Positions 26,317-35,292 of a stretch of 64,000 bases of DNA are shown piece by piece (within the stretch, counting starts at the first letter, position 1; each line of letters begins with the position of its first letter). Both the position numbers and the translations under genes were made by a program. The stretch spans positions 1-64,000 of the forward strand of contig CACYHW010000005.1 of the NCBI GenBank assembly GCA_902774335.1. The letters are read 5' to 3'. This DNA comes from an uncultured Bacteroidales bacterium (GTDB lineage: Bacteria > Bacteroidota > Bacteroidia > Bacteroidales > Bacteroidaceae). Under the pieces are notes generated by a model that did no database searches, was not told the origin of the DNA, and saw only the letters and a list, made by a program, of their open reading frames with translations.

Positions 26317-26362
26317 AAAGAACAAACTTGCCGTGAGTTTAATTTCGTCAGGTTTGTTCTTT
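26317..26362 (+). terminator. Hairpin after the HU operon
   Basis: AAAGAACAAAC (26317-26327) and GTTTGTTCTTT (26352-26362) are perfect 11-bp inverted copies, extended inward by three more pairs with one G-U. A T-containing tail follows. It sits between the bS22-like gene and RNase G, so it could terminate or attenuate. Confidence 0.65.
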
Positions 26363-26385
26363 GCTTTAAATGAACAATACTCAAG

Positions 26386-27957
26386 ATGACAAGCGAACTG
26401 ACAGTCAACGTCCAGCCGGACAGCATACAGATAGCCATAACCGAGGATCACAATCTGGTCGAGTACCAGAAGGATGCCCAGGAGGTTACCTTTGCCGTCG
26501 GCAACATGTACCTGGGACGTGTCAAAAAGCTCATGCCCGGACTCAACGCCTGCTTTGTGGACGTAGGATCCGAGAAGGAGGCTTTTCTGCACTATCAGGA
26601 CCTGGGACCGCAGTTCCTGTCAATGTCCAAATACATCAAACAGGTACGTGCCAACCGCAAGAAGCTGGCTCCGTTCAGCAAGGCGCAGTCCGTTCCGTTT
26701 GATGAAAAGCAGGGCAACATAAGCACCGCCCTGGAGCAGGGTGACGAGATAATCGTCCAGGTAACCAAGGAGCCCATCTCCACCAAAGGACCGCGTCTGA
26801 CCGGCGAGATATCCTTTGCCGGACGTTTCCTGGTGCTTATCCCCTTCGGCGACAAGGTATCGGTATCATCCAAGATCAAGTCACCCGAGGAGCGCGCCCG
26901 ACTCAAACAGCTCATCCACAGTATCAAGCCCAAGAACTGCGGAGTCATAGTACGCACGGTAGCCGAGGGCAAGCGCGTGGCCGAGCTGGACAATGAGCTC
27001 TCACTGCTGTACCGCCGCTGGGAGGACAGCCTGGGCTTGGCCCAGAAGGCCGAAAAGGCACCCGCCCTGATCTTTGAGGAGACCAGCCGCACCATCGCCA
27101 TCCTTCGCGACATGCTCAACTCGTCATACGAGTCCATACACGTAAACGACGAGAAGACATACAACGAGATACGCGACTATGTGGAGCTGATAGACCCCGA
27201 AAAGACCAAGATCGTAAAGCTCTACAAGGGAGAGCTTCCCATATTCGACAATTTTGCCATCACCAAGCAGATCAAGTCGTCGTTCGGACGCATAGTCTCG
27301 TACAAGAGCGGCGCCTACCTGATCATTGAGCACACTGAGGCCCTCCATGTAGTTGATGTCAACAGCGGACACCGCGTGAAGGCCGGTACTCAGGAGGAGA
27401 ACGCCCTCGAGGTGAATCTGGGAGCTGCCGATGAGCTGGCACGTCAGCTGCGTCTGCGTGACATGGGAGGCATCATCGTGGTTGACTTCATAGACATGGC
27501 ACTGGCCGAAGACCGTCAGAAGCTCTACGAGCGCATGTGCCAGAACATGGAGCGTGACCGCGCCAAGCACAACATTCTGCCCCTGAGCAAATTCGGACTG
27601 ATGCAGATTACCCGCCAGAGAGTACGTCCCGTGATGGATGTGCCTGTGGACGAGACATGCCCCACATGTTTCGGCAGCGGCACCATCAGACCCTCCATCC
27701 TCTTTACAGACCAGCTTGAGAACAAGATAAGCTGTCTGACAAACAAGATGAAGATCAAGCGTTTCCATCTGTTTGTTCACCCGTACGTGTACGCATATAT
27801 AAATAAGGGGCTCTTTTCACTCAAATTCAAGTGGACTCTCCGCTATGGTACAGGCGTCAACGTACTGCCCGACCAGAACCTCCCGTTCCTTTCGTACAGG
27901 TTCATAGGCACCGACGGACAGGAGATTGACATGAAGGAGGAGCACGAGATCCTTTGA
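26386..27957 (+). CDS. rng: Ribonuclease E/G family protein
   Basis: A 523-aa endoribonuclease that processes rRNA and mRNA. An S1-like RNA-binding domain (about 37-125) has VGNMYLGRVKKLMPGLNACFVDVG. The catalytic DNase I-like domain carries the metal aspartates in VVDVNSG and GGIIVVDFIDM. CPTCFGSG near residue 425 is the zinc-link. There is no long RNase E scaffold tail, so RNase G fits best. The start ATG 26386 gives MTSELTVNVQPDSI. The HU-operon hairpin lies just upstream. Confidence 0.92.
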   Translation: MTSELTVNVQPDSIQIAITEDHNLVEYQKDAQEVTFAVGNMYLGRVKKLMPGLNACFVDVGSEKEAFLHYQDLGPQFLSMSKYIKQVRANRKKLAPFSKAQSVPFDEKQGNISTALEQGDEIIVQVTKEPISTKGPRLTGEISFAGRFLVLIPFGDKVSVSSKIKSPEERARLKQLIHSIKPKNCGVIVRTVAEGKRVAELDNELSLLYRRWEDSLGLAQKAEKAPALIFEETSRTIAILRDMLNSSYESIHVNDEKTYNEIRDYVELIDPEKTKIVKLYKGELPIFDNFAITKQIKSSFGRIVSYKSGAYLIIEHTEALHVVDVNSGHRVKAGTQEENALEVNLGAADELARQLRLRDMGGIIVVDFIDMALAEDRQKLYERMCQNMERDRAKHNILPLSKFGLMQITRQRVRPVMDVPVDETCPTCFGSGTIRPSILFTDQLENKISCLTNKMKIKRFHLFVHPYVYAYINKGLFSLKFKWTLRYGTGVNVLPDQNLPFLSYRFIGTDGQEIDMKEEHEIL

Positions 27958-27991
27958 TTTCCCGATTTATTTTATTTTTTTTGTTCCCGGA

Positions 27992-28014
27992 CATTAACAC
28001 TTTTAGTGTTGATG
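27992..28014 (+). terminator. Hairpin between rng and the sigma operon
   Basis: CATTAACACT and AGTGTTGATG form a 10-bp stem with one G-U pair and a TTT loop. The trailing sequence CGTCTTTATAT is only modestly T-rich, so termination is plausible but not certain. Confidence 0.45.
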
Positions 28015-28045
28015 CGTCTTTATATCGGAAACGGTCAAAACAGAT

Positions 28046-28525
28046 ATGACACCAGAAGTCCTTACAGAATCATTCAAAGCTCTCAGCGACGGGCTCTACA
28101 GGGTGGCGTACTACATCCTGGAATCCCAGAACGACGCCGAGGATGCTGTGCAGGACCTGTTTGTCAAACTGTGGGGAAACCGTGACCAACTGGATACTGT
28201 CCTGAACTTCAAGGCGTACTGCACTACACTGATGAAGAACCTGTGCATCGACCGCCTGCGTAAGGAACAGAGAGTACAGGCAATGGAACCGGGACCTGAC
28301 ATAGCCGAAACCCGCAGGGTTGACGAGGACTATGACGCCCGCGAAAAACTGGAAAGGGTCATGGCTGCCATAGAGCGGCTGCCGGCCAGACAACGTGACG
28401 TGATGAAGATGTATGTATTTGAGGAGATGTCATACGAAGAGATTGCAGAGAAAACAGGAATGTCTAACTTGACTCTCAGGGTACTGCTAAGCAATGCCCG
28501 AAAGTCGTTAAGAAGCCAAATATGA
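28046..28525 (+). CDS. ECF sigma factor
   Basis: A 159-aa sigma-70 family factor. Region 2 (about 10-75) contains NDAEDAVQDLFVKLW and TLMKNLCIDRLRKE. Region 4 (about 105-155) contains LPARQRDVMKMYVFEEMSYEEIAEKTGMS. It overlaps the next gene by four bases (ATGA), and that product has one membrane span, the arrangement of a sigma/anti-sigma pair. A DUF4252 protein is third. The set probably responds to an envelope signal. The promoter it recognises is not visible. Confidence 0.9.
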   Translation: MTPEVLTESFKALSDGLYRVAYYILESQNDAEDAVQDLFVKLWGNRDQLDTVLNFKAYCTTLMKNLCIDRLRKEQRVQAMEPGPDIAETRRVDEDYDAREKLERVMAAIERLPARQRDVMKMYVFEEMSYEEIAEKTGMSNLTLRVLLSNARKSLRSQI

Positions 28526-28941
28526 AAAGATTGGAAGATATTGAAAGGTTGAGTGCGCTTGATCTGGACCGGATAGCATCCGACGAAAGCATCAAGGTAC
28601 CGGCTACCCTCAAGAGGGACATAGCCATCACAGCACGTGCCCTTGAAATGGCATCCAAGGAAGAAGAGGAGACTGTGGTTGAGGCAAAACCCGCTACCCG
28701 CACAAGGTACAGGAAAATACTGAGGATGATCTCCTACCCTGCAGCAGCCATCGCCGTGATTACGATCGGTCTGAACCTGTCGTTCCATGACGCTCCGCAG
28801 GATACATTCGAAGATCCCATGCTGGCCTACGTCCAGATGGAGCAGGTACTGGGATTCATATCAGAGAAAATGAACGCCGGAATGGATATCGCAAACGCAG
28901 CCGAACCGGTATTGGAAAAAACCATAAACGCACTGAAATGA
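28522..28941 (+). CDS. Putative anti-sigma factor, single-pass membrane protein
   Basis: A 139-aa protein with a helical cytoplasmic N-terminus (about 1-66) rich in Glu, Arg and Lys, one hydrophobic segment (about 69-86, ISYPAAAIAVITIGLNL), and a short outer domain. It overlaps the sigma gene and the DUF4252 gene by four bases each (ATGA at both joints). It lacks a zinc-type anti-sigma motif. The anti-sigma role is inferred from topology and operon position; the sequence itself matches nothing I recognise. Confidence 0.7.
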   Translation: MKRLEDIERLSALDLDRIASDESIKVPATLKRDIAITARALEMASKEEEETVVEAKPATRTRYRKILRMISYPAAAIAVITIGLNLSFHDAPQDTFEDPMLAYVQMEQVLGFISEKMNAGMDIANAAEPVLEKTINALK

Positions 28942-29432
28942 AAAGGATTACACTTTTAGTTGCAGCATTGTTCATGCTCACAGCGAACATCTGTGCACAG
29001 GACAGCAAGGGAATCTACAACAAGTACTCCGACAATGACGAGGTGAGTGCCGTATACATATCGGCCGCCATGTTCAAACTGATGGGTAAGGTACCGAACA
29101 TGGACGTTGGAAACGGCTCCATGAACATCGGCTCCATCATCAAGAACCTGGACTGCATGTACATCCTGGACTGTGACGACCCCGATGTTAGCGCCAACAT
29201 CAAGTCCGATGTGAACAAATACATCAGCAAGTACAAGTTCGAACTCCTGATGGAGATCAAAGACAGGGGCGAGGTGGTCAGGATATACACCTCCGGCAAC
29301 GAGAAAACCGTAACCCAGTTCGTCATGACGGCAGCCGAGGCCGATGCCTACACTCTGATATGCCTGGACGGCACCATGAGCCGCGCAGACTTGGAGAAGA
29401 TGATAGCCAAGGCTACCCAGGACATGGATTAG
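28938..29432 (+). CDS. DUF4252 domain protein
   Basis: A 164-aa exported protein. The signal peptide is about 1-20 (MKRITLLVAALFMLTANICA, cleaved before QDSKG). The mature part matches the Bacteroidota DUF4252 family in length and in motifs such as NLDCMYILDCDDPD. Genes of this family are typically found beside ECF sigma factors, as here. It ends six bases from the stop of the convergent glucosaminidase gene. The function is unknown; an envelope stress or sensing role is a guess. Confidence 0.8.
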   Translation: MKRITLLVAALFMLTANICAQDSKGIYNKYSDNDEVSAVYISAAMFKLMGKVPNMDVGNGSMNIGSIIKNLDCMYILDCDDPDVSANIKSDVNKYISKYKFELLMEIKDRGEVVRIYTSGNEKTVTQFVMTAAEADAYTLICLDGTMSRADLEKMIAKATQDMD

Positions 29433-29438
29433 AACCAA

Positions 29439-30344
29439 TCAACGGAGAACAAGGGTCATTCCCACAGTCAGCGGGTTGTCATCGCCCAGGCGGTTACGTG
29501 AAGCCAGAGAGTTCATCCTGACACCGAACTGCTGCGATATAGACCAGAGGCTGTCACCCTTGCGGACAACATAGGTCCTGTGCTCACGATCGGCACGGGA
29601 CTTTTTTCTTTCCAGATAGATAAGCGTCCCCACGGGCGGGGTGAACTTGCGGTCCACCTCGTTGAAACGGCGCAGCAGCCTGAGTTGCATGCCGTACTCG
29701 CGGGCTATATCCTTGAGAGTCTCGCCCTCACGCAGACGGACGCAGCGCTGACCGTTGACCAGAAGCGGCTGATGAGGCAGCTGACCGGGCTTGAGACGGA
29801 CACCGTTACGGGTGTCATAGCGGTCCAAGCCGTAGCGTTCTATCAGTTCAATAAGTTTCTGTGCGTATGTAGGGCTTGTGGCATAGCCGGCAGCCTTGAG
29901 TCCCTTGGCCCACCCCTTGTAATCGGTGGCGCCCAGCTTGAACAGGTCCTTGTAGCGGGCTCCGTTCACCAGAAACAGCGAATGGTCGCGGTAGGAATCC
30001 TCGGGGCTGCCGTAACAGCGGAAACACTCCTGACGCTCATCGTCGTCATGATACATCTTACGGCCCTTCCAGTCATTGTGGCACTTTATTCCAAAGTGGT
30101 TGTTGCACTTGGAGGCAAGTGTGCTTCGGCCCGCATCGGACTCCAACAGACCCTGCGCAAGGGTTATGCTGGCCGGGATGCCGTACTGCTTCATCTGATC
30201 CACAGCCATGTCACTGTATCGGGCGATATATGCCGAATAGGCATCCTTGCCTGCCGTGGATGTAGGTACCGCCGTCTGTTTGGTAACAGAGCAGGAGACC
30301 AGCAGGAAAGGCAGTATGACAACTGCGAAACGGAGTATTTTCAT
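29439..30344 (-). CDS. LysM-containing glucosaminidase lipoprotein
   Basis: A 301-aa lipoprotein with signal peptide MKILRFAVVILPFLLVS and lipobox C18. A glucosaminidase domain (GH73-like, about 35-185) includes GIPASITLAQGLLESDAGRS with the presumed catalytic glutamate and NNHFGIKC. A LysM-like segment (about 199-245) and a clear C-terminal LysM (about 257-300, YVVRKGDSLWSISQQFGV) bind peptidoglycan. It would cut the glycan chain during cell-wall remodelling. It is divergent from cdd. Confidence 0.88.
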   Translation of the reverse strand: MKILRFAVVILPFLLVSCSVTKQTAVPTSTAGKDAYSAYIARYSDMAVDQMKQYGIPASITLAQGLLESDAGRSTLASKCNNHFGIKCHNDWKGRKMYHDDDERQECFRCYGSPEDSYRDHSLFLVNGARYKDLFKLGATDYKGWAKGLKAAGYATSPTYAQKLIELIERYGLDRYDTRNGVRLKPGQLPHQPLLVNGQRCVRLREGETLKDIAREYGMQLRLLRRFNEVDRKFTPPVGTLIYLERKKSRADREHRTYVVRKGDSLWSISQQFGVRMNSLASRNRLGDDNPLTVGMTLVLR

Positions 30345-30425
30345 TATGATGCGGATGGTTATGCGAAATTAGTGAAATATGACGGAAATAGAGTAACTTA
30401 GCAGTCGCAAATGTTGTTTTGACCT

Positions 30426-30908
30426 ATGAAGAGACTGAGCAGAACCATAGAGTGGAGCGTATTGAGCGAACAGGAACTCAAGGATAACGACCTGATGCTG
30501 GTTAACGAGGCCAAAAAGGCCACAGACGGCAGCTGGTCACCCTACTCCGGATTCCGTGTGGGAGCGGCACTGCTTCTGGAAGACGGCACCGTAGTTACCG
30601 GCAGCAACCAGGAGAACGCAGCCTACCCATCGGGACTTTGCGCCGAGAGGACGGCACTCTTTGCAGCCGGGCACTCACATCCCGATAAGGCTGTCACGGC
30701 TCTTGCCATCGCCGCACGCAACGACAAGGGATATACTCCCCAGCCCATCACTCCGTGCGGAGCCTGCCGCCAGGTTCTGGCCGAGACCGAATCACGCGGA
30801 GGACGCCCCATCAGGTATATCCTGTACGGCACACAAGGCACCATGATCATAGAGGGCGGAACCGATGCCATACAGCCCTTCTGCTTCGGCGCGGAGTCGA
30901 TGAAATAA
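30426..30908 (+). CDS. cdd: Cytidine deaminase
   Basis: A 160-aa zinc enzyme converting cytidine and deoxycytidine to uridine forms for pyrimidine salvage. SPYSGFRVGAALL, SNQENAAYPSGLCAERTALF (C and catalytic E) and TPCGACRQVL (two zinc cysteines) are intact. Its length is typical of the homotetrameric class with a short N-terminal extension. It is followed by grpE after 92 bases. Confidence 0.94.
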   Translation: MKRLSRTIEWSVLSEQELKDNDLMLVNEAKKATDGSWSPYSGFRVGAALLLEDGTVVTGSNQENAAYPSGLCAERTALFAAGHSHPDKAVTALAIAARNDKGYTPQPITPCGACRQVLAETESRGGRPIRYILYGTQGTMIIEGGTDAIQPFCFGAESMK

Positions 30909-30927
30909 CATTTTGGTTTATTTAATA

Positions 30928-30940
30928 TGACACAGTGTCA
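30928..30940. promoter_or_regulatory. Palindrome upstream of grpE-dnaJ
   Basis: TGACACAGTGTCA is a perfect 6-bp inverted repeat around one base, midway between cdd and grpE. It could be an operator for the chaperone operon. It does not resemble the CIRCE element. No clear promoter pair was found; AATCTTTG at 30960-30967 is one mismatch from a -7 box. Confidence 0.4.
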
Positions 30941-31000
30941 CCGCACATGGCCGTGGCACAATCTTTGCTGTATACAGAGTGTTACTGTAAGAAAAAAGGA

Positions 31001-31600
31001 ATGAGCAAGAAAAACAAACATAAAATGTCAGAAAATTTCCAATCCGAAAAAGAGGAAGAGAAGGAGGTTCTGAACAGTGCTGAGCAGCAGAACGAGGCTG
31101 CAGCACAAGAGGAGAACGCGCAGGAAGAGAACCGTGAGGAGACCATTGAGGAGAAGCTGGCCAAGAGCGAGGCCGAGGTAGCCGACCTCAAGGACCGTCT
31201 GCTTCGTCAGATGGCCGAGTTCGACAATTTCCGCAAGCGCACCATGAAGGAGAAGGCAGAGATCATCCTGAACGGCAGTGCCGGCGTGGTGACCGATATC
31301 CTGCCCGTGATAGATGACCTGGAGAGGGCAATAGCCAACTCTGCCAAGTCCGAGGACTTTGGAGCCCTGAAGGAGGGCATCGAGCTTATCTACAACAAGC
31401 TCATGCACACTCTGGAGCAGAAGGGCCTTCAGAAGATTTCACCCAAGAACGAACCGTTCGATACCGATTTCCACGAGGCAATAGCCATGATACCCGCGCC
31501 CGACGAGGAATCCAAGGGCAAGGTTCTGGACTGCGCCATAGACGGATACAAACTTAATGACAAGGTTCTGCGCCACGCCAAGGTGGCCGTAGGACAGTAA
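31001..31600 (+). CDS. grpE: Nucleotide exchange factor GrpE
   Basis: A co-chaperone of 199 aa that drives ADP release from DnaK. The acidic, coiled-coil N-terminus (Glu/Gln-rich, about 15-60) leads to the GrpE core with LLRQMAEFDNFRKRTMKEK, GVVTDILPVIDDLERAI and the beta domain ending RHAKVAVGQ. ATG 31001 is chosen over an upstream in-frame ATG at 30935, whose extra residues are not GrpE-like. The dnaJ gene starts 12 bases after the stop. dnaK is not in the window. Confidence 0.93.
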   Translation: MSKKNKHKMSENFQSEKEEEKEVLNSAEQQNEAAAQEENAQEENREETIEEKLAKSEAEVADLKDRLLRQMAEFDNFRKRTMKEKAEIILNGSAGVVTDILPVIDDLERAIANSAKSEDFGALKEGIELIYNKLMHTLEQKGLQKISPKNEPFDTDFHEAIAMIPAPDEESKGKVLDCAIDGYKLNDKVLRHAKVAVGQ

Positions 31601-31612
31601 TACCACGGAAAT

Positions 31613-32782
31613 ATGGCAAAAAGAGACTACTATGAAGTGCTTGAGGTCCCAAAGACCGCAACAGCCGATGAGATAAAGAAGGCTTACCGCAAGAAAGCCA
31701 TACAGTACCATCCTGACAAGAACCCCGGCGACAAAGAGGCCGAGGAGAAGTTCAAGGAGGCTGCCGAGGCATACAGCGTGCTGAGCGATCCCGACAAGAG
31801 AGCCAAGTACGACCAGTTCGGATTTGACGGACTGAGCGGAAACGGCGGATTCGGAGGCGGCGGCGGATTCAGCGGAGCCGGAATGTCAATGGATGACATA
31901 TTCTCAATGTTCGGCGACATATTCGGAGGCGGCGGATTCGGTGGATTCGGCGGATTCGGAGGCAGCCGCACCAGACAGCGCGGAGAACGCAAGTCGCGCG
32001 GATCGGACATAAGGATCAAGGTTGCCCTGACCCTGGAGGAGATCAACAGCGGCGTAACCAAGAAGTTCAAGCTCAAGAAACTGGTTCCCTGCCAGCACTG
32101 CAAGGGCACCGGAGCCAAGGACGGATCGGCCGCCGAGACCTGCCCCGACTGCCACGGCTCAGGCGTAGTGATGCGCACCCAGCAGAGCTTCTTCGGTATG
32201 GTTCAGACCCAGACCGTATGCCCCCGCTGCGGTGGTGAAGGAAAGATAATCAAGGACCGCTGCCCGCACTGCAGCGGCGACGGCGTTGTGTACGGCGAGG
32301 AGATTGTTGAGATCAACATACCGGCCGGTGTAGCCGAGGGCATGCAGCTCTCAGTTGAGGGCAAGGGTAATGCCGGCAAACACAACGGATATAACGGCAA
32401 CCTGCTGGTTCAGATTGAGGAGATACCGCACAAAGACCTGGTACGTGACGAGAATGACCTGGTATACAACCTGCTGCTGACAGTTCCGCAGGCTGCTCTG
32501 GGCGGTGCAATTGAGATACCCACCCTGGACGGTGCGGTAAAACTCAAGATTGAGCCGGGCACACAGCCGGGCAAGATGCTGCGTCTGCGCGGCAAGGGAC
32601 TGCCCGAGGTCAACACCAGCCGTCGCGGCGACATGATTGTAAACGTAAGCGTATACATACCGGAGACACTGTCCAAGGATGAGAAGGCGGCCATGGAGAA
32701 GTTCCAGACATCGGACCACTTCCAGCCCACCCCATCAATCAAGGAGAAACTGTTCCGCAAGTTCCGCAGTTATTTTGACTAA
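31613..32782 (+). CDS. dnaJ: Chaperone DnaJ
   Basis: A type I Hsp40 of 389 aa. J domain (1-70) with YHPDKN, a Gly/Phe-rich linker (about 75-125) with tandem GGFGG units, then a zinc domain with four CxxCxGxG motifs ([32 protein letters not shown]). The C-terminal substrate-binding domains are complete. It stimulates the ATPase of DnaK. It follows grpE closely and precedes folC by six bases, so folC may be read through. Confidence 0.96.
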   Translation: MAKRDYYEVLEVPKTATADEIKKAYRKKAIQYHPDKNPGDKEAEEKFKEAAEAYSVLSDPDKRAKYDQFGFDGLSGNGGFGGGGGFSGAGMSMDDIFSMFGDIFGGGGFGGFGGFGGSRTRQRGERKSRGSDIRIKVALTLEEINSGVTKKFKLKKLVPCQHCKGTGAKDGSAAETCPDCHGSGVVMRTQQSFFGMVQTQTVCPRCGGEGKIIKDRCPHCSGDGVVYGEEIVEINIPAGVAEGMQLSVEGKGNAGKHNGYNGNLLVQIEEIPHKDLVRDENDLVYNLLLTVPQAALGGAIEIPTLDGAVKLKIEPGTQPGKMLRLRGKGLPEVNTSRRGDMIVNVSVYIPETLSKDEKAAMEKFQTSDHFQPTPSIKEKLFRKFRSYFD

Positions 32783-32788
32783 GAAATA

Positions 32789-34105
32789 ATGACTTACCAG
32801 GAAGCTGTAGAGTATCTCTACACCCAGACACCCCTTTTCCAGAACGTAGGCCAGGAGGCATATAAGGAAGGCCTGTACAACACGGTGACGATTGACCGCC
32901 ACCTGGGATGCCCCCACAAACTGTTCAAAACCATCCATGTAGCCGGAACAAACGGCAAGGGAAGCGTATCGCACACCCTGGCCGCCATCCTGCAGGCATC
33001 GGGTCTTAAGACCGGACTCTACACATCGCCCCATCTGACCGATTTCAGGGAGCGCATCAGGGTGAACGGCAAGCCCGTGAGCCCGGATTACGTTGTCAGG
33101 TTCATCCAGGACAACAGGGAGTTTCTGGAGCCGCTGCACCCGTCGTTCTTCGAGGTGACCACAGCTATGGCTTTCAGCTGGTTTGCCGAGCAGGAGGTTG
33201 ACGTTGCCGTGATCGAAACCGGTCTGGGAGGACGTCTGGACTGCACAAACATAATCACACCTGCACTTTCAATCATAACCAACATAGGCTACGACCACAT
33301 GAAGTTCCTGGGCGATACGCTCTCCCAGATTGCTTTCGAGAAGGCCGGAATAATGAAAAAGAACGTTCCTGTGGTCATAGGCGAGCACACTCCCGAAACC
33401 CGCGCCGTGTTTGAGCGCAAGGCCGAGGAGGTGGGAACAAAGATTGTGTTCGCACAGGATAATTGTAAAATAATTTCGCATAAATACTTTTCTCCCGGCA
33501 AGGTCATTTACGAGACCGCATCCCTACCCGCACTTGAGAGCGGACTGGCCGGTCTGTGTCAGGAGAAGAACGCAAACACCATCCTGACCGCACTGGAGGT
33601 GCTGCAGCAGAACAGAAAGTTCACTTTCCAGGAGCAGGCCATAAGGAAAGGATTCAAGGATGTGTGCCGCATGACAGGTCTGCGCGGACGCTGGCAGCTT
33701 GTAAGCAAAAAACCGGATATCATATGCGACACCGGACACAACAGCCACGGCCTCAAATACATTGCACAGCACTTAGAGGAGCTCTCCTCAAAACCGGGAT
33801 TCGGCCAGCTGCGCATCGTGATGGGTATGGTCAACGACAAGGACGTGTCCGATGTGCTGGCACTCATGCCGCGCAATGCAAGATACTACTTTACCCAGGC
33901 ATCGGTCAAGAGAGCCCTGGAAGCAAGCAGCCTGAGGGATATGGCCAGACAGGCCGGACTGACCGGCAGGGTGTACGGCACCGTAGCCCAGGCAGTATCC
34001 GCAGCACAGCGTGAAGCATCGGCCCAGGATCTGATATTCGTGGGCGGCAGCACCTTCGTCGTAGCCGACCTGCTTACCATGCCGGAATTCTTTATTCACG
34101 GCTGA
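32789..34105 (+). CDS. folC: Folylpolyglutamate synthase / dihydrofolate synthase
   Basis: A Mur ligase-family enzyme of 438 aa that adds glutamate to folates and, in many bacteria, also makes dihydrofolate. VAGTNGKGSVSH is the P loop, TSPHLTDFRERI the folate-contacting segment, and IETGLGGRLDCTN the metal-binding motif. The C-terminal domain has DTGHNSHGL. Its start is six bases after dnaJ. No terminator was found between it and the sugar operon 91 bases downstream. Confidence 0.93.
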   Translation: MTYQEAVEYLYTQTPLFQNVGQEAYKEGLYNTVTIDRHLGCPHKLFKTIHVAGTNGKGSVSHTLAAILQASGLKTGLYTSPHLTDFRERIRVNGKPVSPDYVVRFIQDNREFLEPLHPSFFEVTTAMAFSWFAEQEVDVAVIETGLGGRLDCTNIITPALSIITNIGYDHMKFLGDTLSQIAFEKAGIMKKNVPVVIGEHTPETRAVFERKAEEVGTKIVFAQDNCKIISHKYFSPGKVIYETASLPALESGLAGLCQEKNANTILTALEVLQQNRKFTFQEQAIRKGFKDVCRMTGLRGRWQLVSKKPDIICDTGHNSHGLKYIAQHLEELSSKPGFGQLRIVMGMVNDKDVSDVLALMPRNARYYFTQASVKRALEASSLRDMARQAGLTGRVYGTVAQAVSAAQREASAQDLIFVGGSTFVVADLLTMPEFFIHG

Positions 34106-34122
34106 AAATTTCAACCCAATCG

Positions 34123-34154
34123 CTTGCAATAGTACCCGAAATTGGCTTAATTTG
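34123..34154 (+). promoter_or_regulatory. Predicted arabinose/galactose operon promoter
   Basis: CTTG (34123-34126), 20 bases, TTAATTTG (34147-34154), each one mismatch from consensus. The start would be near 34158, with a leader of about 38 bases. The inverted repeat 34140-34189 surrounds the -7 box and predicted start. Confidence 0.5.
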
Positions 34155-34189
34155 CGTGTTTATTTTTAAATAATCATAATAAGCCAATT
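34140..34189. promoter_or_regulatory. Inverted repeat around the sugar-operon start site
   Basis: AATTGGCTTA (34140-34149) and TAAGCCAATT (34180-34189) are perfect 10-bp inverted copies separated by 30 bases, so their centres are 40 bases apart. They flank the predicted transcription start. This fits a pair of repressor half-sites or a leader hairpin. The Bacteroides arabinose regulator AraR is a candidate binder, but its gene is not in this window. Confidence 0.5.
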
Positions 34190-34196
34190 ATACTAT

Positions 34197-35282
34197 ATGA
34201 GCGATTTCTTTATCAAAGAGAATCTGGCCGGCCTCAAGAGAGAGGATTTCCAGGCTACAGTCCAGGGTAAAAAAACAGATCTTTACATACTCAAGAACAA
34301 GAGAGGCAGTGAGATAGCAGTCACTAACTTTGCAGGTGCACTCTGCTCCGTCATGATGCCCGACCGCAACGGCAAGATGGAGAGCGTTGTATGGGGACAC
34401 GACAGCCTGCAGCATGTTATGGACAGCGAGGAGACATTCCTGAGCGTTCTCATCGGACGTTACGGCAACCGCATTGCCAACGGTAAGTTCACCTTGGACG
34501 GCAAACAGTACACACTGGCTATCAACAACGACCCCAACAGCCTCCACGGAGGTCCCACCGGTTTCCACAAGCGCGTATTCGACGCCGAGCAGACCGATGC
34601 ACAGACACTCAAGCTCCACTACCTGTGTAAGGATGGCGAGGAGGAATTCCCCGGCAACCTGGACGTTAACGTAGTATACCGTCTGACCGATGACAACGAG
34701 CTGGCCATCGAATACGAGGCAACAACCGACAAAAAAACCGTAGTATGCCTGACACACCATGCCTACTTTACACTGAACGGTATGAAGAAGAACCCTCTCA
34801 CGGTTCTGGACTACGATCTGACAATCAATGCTGATCATTATATTCCAATCGACAATACATGTATTCCTCTGGGCTCAATCGACAAGGTTGAGGGAACCCC
34901 GTTCGACTTCCGCACCCCGCACAGGATCGGTGACCGCATCGAGGAGGGCATCCAGACCAAGAACGGCAACGGTTATGACCACTGCTGGGTTCTCAACAAG
35001 CGCGAGCCGGGAGAACTGAGCTTTGCCGTAAAGTGCGTTGACCCCGCAAGCGGCCGCACACTGGAGTGCTACACCACCGAGCCCGGCGTACAGTGCTACT
35101 CAGGCAACTGGTGCAGCGGAAGCACATGCGCCCACGGTTCTACACTGCCCAAGCGCTGCGCTATCTGCTTTGAGGCCGAGCACTTCCCCGACAGCCCCAA
35201 CCGTCCCTATTTCCCGAGCACAGTGCTCAATCCCGGAGAGGTTTACACACAGACTACAATCTACCGTTTCGGAGTAGAATAA
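34197..35282 (+). CDS. galM: Aldose 1-epimerase, cytoplasmic
   Basis: A 361-aa mutarotase without a signal peptide. GRYGNRIANGKFTLDG, the LHGG histidine, THHAYF (the usual motif is NHSYF; the asparagine is replaced by histidine but the catalytic His remains) and FEAEHFPDSPN with the catalytic glutamate are visible. It interconverts the anomers of galactose, arabinose or related sugars, supplying the form used by the next enzymes. It is the first gene of the operon ending with araB. Activity is likely, but the substituted asparagine is worth noting. Confidence 0.88.
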   Translation: MSDFFIKENLAGLKREDFQATVQGKKTDLYILKNKRGSEIAVTNFAGALCSVMMPDRNGKMESVVWGHDSLQHVMDSEETFLSVLIGRYGNRIANGKFTLDGKQYTLAINNDPNSLHGGPTGFHKRVFDAEQTDAQTLKLHYLCKDGEEEFPGNLDVNVVYRLTDDNELAIEYEATTDKKTVVCLTHHAYFTLNGMKKNPLTVLDYDLTINADHYIPIDNTCIPLGSIDKVEGTPFDFRTPHRIGDRIEEGIQTKNGNGYDHCWVLNKREPGELSFAVKCVDPASGRTLECYTTEPGVQCYSGNWCSGSTCAHGSTLPKRCAICFEAEHFPDSPNRPYFPSTVLNPGEVYTQTTIYRFGVE

Positions 35283-35292
35283 TCCGTTGATT

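Noticed and set aside
31925..31970. Tandem GGCGGATTCGG units in dnaJ as a possible repeat or CRISPR-like array
   Set aside because: They encode the normal Gly/Phe linker of DnaJ, with irregular spacing and no spacers.
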